Assembly (NCBI GenBank): GCA_958295755.1 | Contig: OY282367.1 | Location: 516,294-580,293 of the forward strand | Direction of reading: 5' to 3' | DNA length: 64,000 nucleotides | Origin: an uncultured Acidimicrobiales bacterium | GTDB taxonomy: Bacteria; Actinomycetota; Acidimicrobiia; Acidimicrobiales; Hopanoidiivorantaceae | Shown: positions 20,501 to 29,500 of the stretch, piece after piece | Layout of the letters: each line of letters begins with the position of its first letter | How positions within the stretch are numbered: position 1 is the first letter of the stretch | Made by a program: the position numbers and the translations under genes | Notes under the pieces: model-generated | Database searches by the model: none | Told to the model about the DNA's origin: nothing | The model's input: only the letters and a program-made list of their open reading frames with translations

Positions 20501-23500
20501 AGGGCACGGTGAAGGTGGCTGTGCCTGCTGTGGCTGTGGTTTTGGCGACTACTGAGTAGTTGCAGGTGTTGGCTGTTCTTGTGACTGAGGTGAATTCTGT
20601 GGAGACACTTGTGGCGTCGGCACAGGTAATGGTAAAGCTCCCGTCAGTGGCATAGCCTCCTGCTGATATTGCCAGTGTTTCGCCTGCTGCCATAGAAAGT
20701 GTTGGTGCGGCATAGGCGATATTTGAGATCGTGACAGTGACCTCGGCGTCTAGTGTCGCGCCTGAAGAGCTGGTGTAGGGGATCGTGAAGGTGGTATCAC
20801 CGGCGGTGGCTGTGGTTTTGGGGGTGATGGTGTACTCGCAGGGGCTGTTCGTAGCGTCGGCGCGAGATACCGAAGATAGTTTGGTGTGAAGGCTCTTGGC
20901 AGCCCCGCAGGTGATCGTGTAGCTGGAATGTGTGGCATATCCCGAGGCGTTGATGTCTAGGGTGCTACCTGCTACTACTTTAAGACCTGTCGGTGCGGTG
21001 TATGAGATGGCTGTGATGGTGATGGAGATAACGCCGTTGTGGGTGTCGCCGCCAGATGAGGTGTAAGGCACAGTGAAACTCTCAGAACCTGCGGTGGCTG
21101 TGGCTTTGGCGACAACTGAGTAGTTGCAGGTGTTAGCTGTGCGGGTGACTGAGGTGAACTCTGATGAGACTGATGTGGCGTCAGCACAAGAAATGGTGAA
21201 AGTTCCATCGGTGGCGTAGCCGCCAGCAGTCACAGCTAGGGTTTCGCCTGCTGCCATAGAGAGTGTGGGTGCGGTGTAGGCGATATTGGAGACTGTGACA
21301 GTTATCTCGGCGTCTAGGGTTGCTCCAGAAGATGAGGTGTAGGGGATGGTGAAGGTTGCGTCACCTGCTGTGGCGGTGGTTTTGGGTGTGATGGTGTACT
21401 CACAGGGACTGTTCGTAGCATCGGCGCGAGATACCGAAGACAGCTTGGTGTGAAGGCTCTTGGCAGTGCCGCATGTGATGGTGTAGCCGGTGTGGGTGGC
21501 ATATCCCGATGCGTTGATGTCCAAAGTACTGCCTGCGACTACCTTCAAACCGGTCGGGGCGGTGTAAGAGATAGTTGTGATGGTGATTGAGATAATGCCG
21601 TTGTGGGTGTCGCCGCCCGAAGATGTGTAGGGGATGGTGAAGGTGGCTGCGCCTGCCGAAGCTGTGGCTTTGGCGACAACGGAGTAGTTGCAGGTGTTGG
21701 CTGTGCGAGTGACTGAGGTGAATTCTGTGGAGACACTTGTGGCGTCTGAGCAAGAAATCGTGAAGGTTCCGTCAGTGGCGTAGCCTCCTGCTGATACTGC
21801 TAGGGTTTCGCCTGCTGCCATAGAAAGTGTGGGTGCGGTATAGGCGATGTTTGAGATAGTGACTGTAACTTCGGCATCTAGTGTCGCGCCAGAAGAGCTG
21901 GTGTAGGGGATGGTGAAGGTGGCGTCTCCGGCGGTGGCAGATGTTTTGGGTGTGATGGTGTATTCGCAAGGGCTGTTTGTAGCGTCGGCGCGGGTGACTG
22001 AGGTGAGTTTGGTATGGAGGTCTTTGGCTGTACCGCAAGAGATCGTGTAGCCGGTGTGTGTGGCGTAGCCCGAAGCGTTGATGTCTAGAGTGCTACCCGC
22101 TACTACTTTGAGTCCTGTGGGGGCGGTGTATGAGATGGTTGAGATAGTGATGGTGATAATGCCGTTGTGGGTGTCGCCTCCAGAAGAGGTGTATGGCACG
22201 GTGAAGGTCGCTGTGCCTGCTGCGGCTGTGGTTTTGGCGACTACTGAGTAGTTGCAGGTGTTGGCTGTGCGGGTTACAGAGGTGAATTCTGTGGAGACAT
22301 TTGTGGCGTCGGCGCAGGTGATGGTGAAGCTTCCGTCTGTGGCGTAGCCGCCAGCAGTCACGGCTAGTGTTTCTCCTGCTGCCATAGACAAAGTGGGCGC
22401 GGTATAGGCAATGTTTGAGATTGTGACTGTTATCTGGGCGTCTAGAGTTGCGCCTGAAGAGCTGGTGTAGGGGATGGTGAAGGTTGCGTCACCTGCTGTG
22501 GCGGTGGTTTTGGGGGTGATTGTGTATTCGCAAGGGCTGTTCGTGGCGTCGGCGCGAGATACCGATGACAGCTTGGTGTGGAGGCTCTTGGCTGTGCCGC
22601 AGGTGATTGTGTAGCTGGGATGTGTGGCGTAGCCTGATGCGTTGATGTCTAGGGTGCTGCCAGCTACGACTTTTAGTCCTGTGGGGGCGGTGTATGAGAT
22701 GGCTGTGATGGTGATTGAGATAATGCCGTTGTGGGTGTCGCCACCGCTGGAGGTGTAGGGCACGGTGAAGGTTGCTGCGCCAGCCGATGCTGTGGCTTTG
22801 GCCACAACGGAATAATTGCAGGTGTTAGCTGTTCTTGTGACTGAGGTGAATTCTGTGGAGACTGATGTGGCGTCGGCACAGGTTATGGTGAAGCTACCGT
22901 CAGTCGCATAGCCGCCTGCAGTCACGGCTAGGGTTTCGCCTGCTGCCATAGACAAAGTGGGTGCGGTGTAGGCAATGTTTGAGATCGTGACTGTTACTTC
23001 GGCGTCTAGGGTTGCTCCAGAAGAGCTGGTGTAGGGGATGGTGAAGGTTGCATTACCAGCAGTTGCTGTGGTTTTGGGTGTGATGGTGTACTCACAGGGA
23101 CTGTTCGTAGCGTCGGCGCGAGACACTGATGACAGCTTGGTGTGGAGGCTCTTGGCTGTGCCGCATGTGATGGTATAGCTGGGATGTGTGGCGTAGCCTG
23201 TGGCGTTGATATCTAAAGTGCTACCCGCTACTACTTTCAAACCGGTCGGTGCGGTGTATGTGATGGCTGTGATGGTGATGGAGATGATGCCGTTGTGTGT
23301 GTCGCCACCGCTGGAGGTGTAAGGCACTGTGAATGTGGCTGCGCCAGAAGAAGCATTAGTTTTGGCAACAACAGAGTAGTTGCAGGTGTTGGCTGTGCGG
23401 ATTACAGAGGTGAATTCAGATGAGACAGCTGTGGCGTCAGCACAAGAAATCGTGAAACTGCCATCAGTGGCATAGCCGCTAGCTGATACGGCTAGGGTTT

Positions 23501-26500
23501 CGCCCGCTGCCATAGACAGTGTGGGTGCGGTGTAGGCGATGTTAGAGATGGTGACAGTGATCTCGGCGTCTAGAGTCGCGCCAGAAGAAGAGGTATATGG
23601 GATGGTGAAGGTTGCGTCTCCTGCGGTGGCAGAAGTTTTGGGTGTGATGTTGTACTCACAGGGACTGTTGGTTGCGTCAGCGCGAGATACCGAAGATAGT
23701 TTGGTGTGGAGGCTCTTGGCAGTCCCGCAAGTGATTGTGTAGCTGGTATGTGTGGCGTAGCCTGATGCGTTGATGTCCAAAGTGCTGCCAGCTACCACTT
23801 TTAGTCCGGTCGGAGCGGTGAAGCTGATGGCTGTGATGGTTATGGAGATAATGCCGTTGTGGGTGTCGCCTCCAGAAGAGGTGTAGGGCACGGTGAAGGT
23901 CGCTGCGCCGGCTGAGGCTGTGGCTTTGGATACAACGGAATAATTGCAGGTGTTGGCTGTGCGGGTGACTGAGGTGAATTCTGATGAGACACCAGTGGCG
24001 TCGGCACAGGTGATGGTGAAGCTACCGTCAGTGGCATAGCCGCTAGCTGATACGGCTAGGGTTTCGCCTGCTGCCATTGAGAGGTTTGTGGGGGCTTCGT
24101 AGGCGATATTTGAGATTGTGACTGTTATCTCGGCGTCTAGGGTTGCTCCAGAAGAGCTGGTGTAGGGGATGGTGAAGGTTGTGTCTCCTGCTGTGGCGGT
24201 GGTTTTGGGTGTGATGGTGTATTCACAAGGACTGTCTGTAGCGTCAGCACGAGACACCGAAGACAGCTTGGTGTGGAGGCTCTTGGCTGTGCCGCAGGTG
24301 ATGGTGTAGCCGGTGTGGGTGGCATATCCCAATGCGTTGATATCTAAGGTGCTACTCGCTACCACTTTTAGTCCGGTCGGTGCGGTGTAGCTGATGGCGG
24401 TGATGGTGATTGAGATAATGCCGTTGTGGGTGTCGCCTCCAGATGATGTGTAGGTGATGGTGAAGGTCGCTGCGCCTGCGGTGGCTGTGGCTTTGGATAC
24501 AACGGAATAATTGCAGGTGTTAGCTGTTCTTGTGACTGAAGTGAACTCTGTGGAGACACTTGTGGCGTCGGCACAGGTGATGGTGAAGCTTCCATCGGTG
24601 GCATAGCCTCCTGCTGAGACTGCTAGGGTTTCTCCTGCTGCTACAGATAAGCCAGATGGTGGGCTGTAGGCGATGTTAGAGATCGTGACTGTTACCTCAG
24701 CGTCTAGTGTCGCCCCACTGGAGGAGGTGTAGGTGATGGTGAAGGTTGCGTTTCCTGCGGTGGCAGAAGTTTTGGGTGTGATGGTGTATTCACAAGGACT
24801 ATTCGTAGCGTCAGCGCGAGATACCGAAGATAGTTTGGTGTGGAGGCTCTTGGCGGCCCCGCAAGTGATTGTGTAGCTGGTATGGGTGGCGTATCCCGAT
24901 GCGTTAATATCCAAAGTGCTACCCGCTGCTACTTTTAGTCCTGTGGGGGCGTTGTAGTTGATGGCTGTGATGGTGATTGAGATGGTGCCGTTGTGGGTGT
25001 CGCCTCCAGATGAGGTGTAGGGCACTGTGAAGGTCGCTGAACCAGAAGAAGCAGTGGCTTTAGCCACGACAGAATAGTTGCAGGTGTTGGCTGTGCGGGT
25101 GACTGAGGCGAATTCAGTGGAGACACCAGTGGCGTCTGAGCAAGAAATTGTGAAGCTGCCGTCTGTGGCGTAGCCTCCTGCTGAGACTGCTAGGGTTTCG
25201 CCTGCTGCCATAGAAAGTGTTGGTGCGGTATAGGCGATGTTTGAGATTGTGACTGTTACTTCGGCGTCTAGGGTTGCTCCTGAAGAGCTGGTGTAGGGGA
25301 TGGTGAAGGTTGCAGCACCGGCGGTGGCAGATGCTTTGGGTGTGATGGTGTACTCGCAAGGACTGTTCGTAGCGTCTGCGCGAGATACAGATGACAGTTT
25401 GGCGTGGAGGTCTTTGGCAGCCCCGCAGGAGATTGTGTAGCTGCTGTGGGTGGCGTATCCCGAAGCATTGATGTCCAAAGTACTGCCTGCGACTACTTTC
25501 AAACCGGTCGGGGCGGTGTATGAGATGGCTGTGATGGTGATTGAGATAATGCCGTTGTGGGTGTCGCCGCCGCTGGAGGTGTAGGGCACGGTGAAGGTGG
25601 CTGCGCCAGCCGAAGCTGTGGTTTTGGCGACAACTGAGTAGTTGCAGGTGTTGGCTGTGCGGGTGACTGAGGTGAATTCTGTGGAGATGCTGGTGGCGTC
25701 GGCACAGGTAATGGTGAAAGTTCCATCGGTGGCGTAGCTACCTGCTGATACTGCTAGTGTTTCGCCTGCTGCCATAGAGAGTGTTGGTGCGGTGTAGGCA
25801 ATGTTTGAGATTGTGACTGTGACCTCGGCGTCTAGGGTTGCTCCTGAAGAGCTGGTGTAGGGGATGGTGAAGGTTGCAGCACCGGCGGTGGCAGATGCTT
25901 TGGGTGTGATGGTGTACTCGCAAGGACTGTTCGTAGCGTCTGCGCGAGATACAGATGACAGTTTGGCGTGGAGGTCTTTGGCAGCCCCGCAGGAGATTGT
26001 GTAGCTGCTGTGGGTGGCGTATCCCGAAGCATTGATGTCCAAAGTACTGCCTGCGACTACTTTCAAACCGGTCGGGGCGGTGTATGAGATGGCTGTGATG
26101 GTGATTGAGATAATGCCGTTGTGGGTGTCGCCGCCGCTGGAGGTGTAGGGCACGGTGAAGGTGGCTGCGCCAGCCGAAGCTGTGGTTTTGGCGACAACTG
26201 AGTAGTTGCAGGTGTTGGCTGTGCGGGTGACTGAGGTGAATTCTGTGGAGATGCTGGTGGCGTCGGCACAGGTAATGGTGAAAGTTCCATCGGTGGCGTA
26301 GCTACCTGCTGATACTGCTAGTGTTTCGCCTGCTGCCATAGAGAGTGTTGGTGCGGTGTAGGCAATGTTTGAGATTGTGACTGTTACTTCGGCGTCTAGG
26401 GTTGCTCCTGAAGAGCTGGTGTAGGGGATCGTGAAGGTGGCGGTTCCTGCGGTGGCAGAAGTTTTGGGTGTGATGGTGTATTCGCAAGGGCTGTTTGTAG

Positions 26501-29500
26501 CGTCGGCGCGAGATACCGAAGATAGTTTGGTATGCAGGTTCTTGGCAGCCCCGCAGGAGATCGTATAGCCGCTATGTGTGGCATATCCTGATGCGTTGAT
26601 GTCTAGGGTGCTTCCAGCTACTACTTTGAGTCCTGTGGGGGCGGTGTATGAGATGGCTGTGATGGTGATTGAGATAATGCCGTTGTGGGTGTCGCCGCCG
26701 CTGGAGGTGTAGGGGACGGTGAAGGTGGCTGCGCCAGCCGAAGCTGTGGTTTTGGCGACAACTGAGTAGTTGCAGGTGTTGGCTGTGCGGGTTACAGAGG
26801 TGAATTCAGATGAGACACTAGTGGCGTCGGCGCAGGTAATGGTGAAGGTGCCGTCTGTGGCGTAGCCTCCTGCTGATACTGCTAGTGTTTCGCCTGCTGC
26901 CATAGAGAGTGTTGGTGCGGTGTAGGCAATGTTTGAGATTGTGACTGTGACCTCGGCGTCTAGGGTTGCGCCTGAAGAGCTGGTGTATGGGATGGTGAAA
27001 GTGGCTGTACCTGCGGTGGCTGTGGTTTTGGGTGTGATTGTGTACTCACAAGGACTATTCGCAGCGTCAGCGCGAGACACCGAAGATAGTTTGGTGTGGA
27101 GGTTCTTGGCAGCCCCGCAGGTGATCGTGTAGCTGGAATGTGTGGCATATCCCGAGGCGTTGATATCCAAAGTGCTACCTGCTGCTACCTTCAAACCAGT
27201 CGGCGCGGTGTAAGATATAACAGAGATAGTGATAGAGATAATGCCATCATGAGTGTCGCCGCCCGCTGAGGTGTAAGGCACAGTGAAGCTAGCTGAACCA
27301 GAAGAAGCAGTAGCTTTTGCCACAACAGAGTAGTTACAGGTGTTAGCTGTGCGAGTTACAGAAGTGAATTCAGATGAGACACCGGTGGCATCGGCACAAG
27401 AAATAGTAAAGCTCCCATCAGTGGCATAATCCCCAGCAGATACTTCCATGGTTTCGCCTGGTGTTATATACAGATCCGTGGGGGCGGTGTATGCAATATT
27501 GGAGACCGTGACCGTGATCACAACGTCTAGGGTCGCCCCACTGGTGGAGCTGTAGGGGATAGTAAAGGTAGTATCACCAGCAGTAGCGGAAGCTTTGGCG
27601 GTGATGGTGTATTCGCAGGGTTTAGTCGCCGCGTCAGCTCGTGACACGCTACTGAGTTTGGTGTGGATGCTCTTAGCAACCCCGCAAGATATGGTGTAGC
27701 CGTTGTGTGTGGCATAGCCAGAAGCGTTTATGTCTAAGGTGCTGCCCGCTACTATTTTAAGACCGGTCGGTGCGGTGTAGCTGATAGTTGAGATAGTGAT
27801 AGAAATAATGCCGTTGTGGGTGTCGCCGCCCGCTGAGGTGTAAGGCACAGTGAAACTGGCTGAGCCAACAGAAGCAGTAGCTTTAGCCACAACAGAGTAG
27901 TTACAGGTGTTAGCTGTGCGAGTTACAGAAGTGAACTCAGATGAGATACCGGTGGCATCGGCACAAGAAATAGTGAAGCTCCCGTCAGACGCGTAGCTCC
28001 CAGCCGACACTGCTAGGGTTTCACCTGCTGTCATAGAGAGGTTTGTGGGGGCGGTGTAGGCAATGTTGGAGACTGTTACTGTGGCTTGTGCGTCTAGGGC
28101 CGCCCCAGAAGAAGAACTGTAGGGGACAGTGAAGGTGGCAGGGCCAGCAGTAGCGGAAGCTTCGGCGGTGATGGTGTATTCGCAGGAGTTGGCGGTTGGT
28201 ATCCCCGGGGGATTATCATCGCCTACTTTCGTCCCCAACGCTACTTGGGTAACTGAGGAGAGTTTGGTGTGGATGTCCTTAGCTGCGCCGCAGGAGATTG
28301 TGTGGCCAAGGTGTGTGGCATAGTCTGATGCGTCGATTTCTAGTGTGCTACCAGCGACTACTTTTAGATCAGATGGCGCGGTGTAGCTGATAACTGAGAT
28401 TGTGATGGAGACAACACCGTTGTGGGTGTCGCCGCCAGATGAGGTGTAAGGCACAGTGAAGGTGGCGGCGCCAATAGAAGCTGTGGGTTTGGCTATGACT
28501 GAGTAGTTGCATGTGTTAGGTGTACGGGTGACTGAGGTGAATTCAGACGAGATATCAGTGGCGTCTGAGCAAGAAATGGTGAAGCTCCCGTCAGACGCAT
28601 AGCCGCCAGCTGACACTGCTAGGGTTTCCCCTGCTGTCATAGAAAGGTATATGGGGGCGGTGTAGGCGATATTGGAGATTGTGACTGTAACCAGAGCATC
28701 TAGGGTCGCCCCAGAGGAGGAGGTATAGGGGATGATAAAAGTAGCAGAGCCGGCAGTGGCTGTGGTTTTGGGTGTGATGGTGTATTCGCAGGGTTTAGTC
28801 GCCGCGTCAGCTCGTGACACTGAAGACAGTTTGGTGTGGAGATTTTTGGCGGTCCCGCATGAAATCGTGTAGCCGCTATGTGTGGCATAGCCAGAAGCGT
28901 TGATATCCAAGGTGCTGCCTGCGACTACCTTCAAACCTGTCGGCGCGGTATATGAGATGGGGGTGATGGTTATGGAGACAACACCGTTGTGGGTGTCGCC
29001 GCCAGATGAGGTGTAAGGCACAGTGAAACTCGCTGAACCAGAAGAAGCAGAAGCCTTGGCTACGACTGAGTAGTTGCACGAGTTGGCTGTGCGGGTTACA
29101 GAGGTGAATTCAGATGAGACCCCTGTGGCGTCAGCACAGGTGATGGTGTAGCTTCCGTCAGTGGCGTAGCCCCCAGCCGACACAGCTAGAGTTTCGCCTG
29201 CTGCCATAGACAAGGTGGGCGCGGTGTAGGAGATGTTGGAGATTGTGACTGTAACCAAAGCGTCTAGCGTTGCCCCAGAAGAAGAGGTGTAGGGGATGGT
29301 AAAAGCAGCCGAGCCGGCGGTAGCGGAAGCTTTGGGTGTGATTGTGTATTCACAAGGACTGTTCGTAGCGTCGGCGCGAGATACCGAAGACAGTTTGGTG
29401 TGGAGGTTTTTGGCGGCCCCGCAAGAGATCGTGTAACCAGAATGTGTGGCATAGTCCGATGCGTTGATATCCAAGGTGCTACCCGCGACCACTTTCAAAC

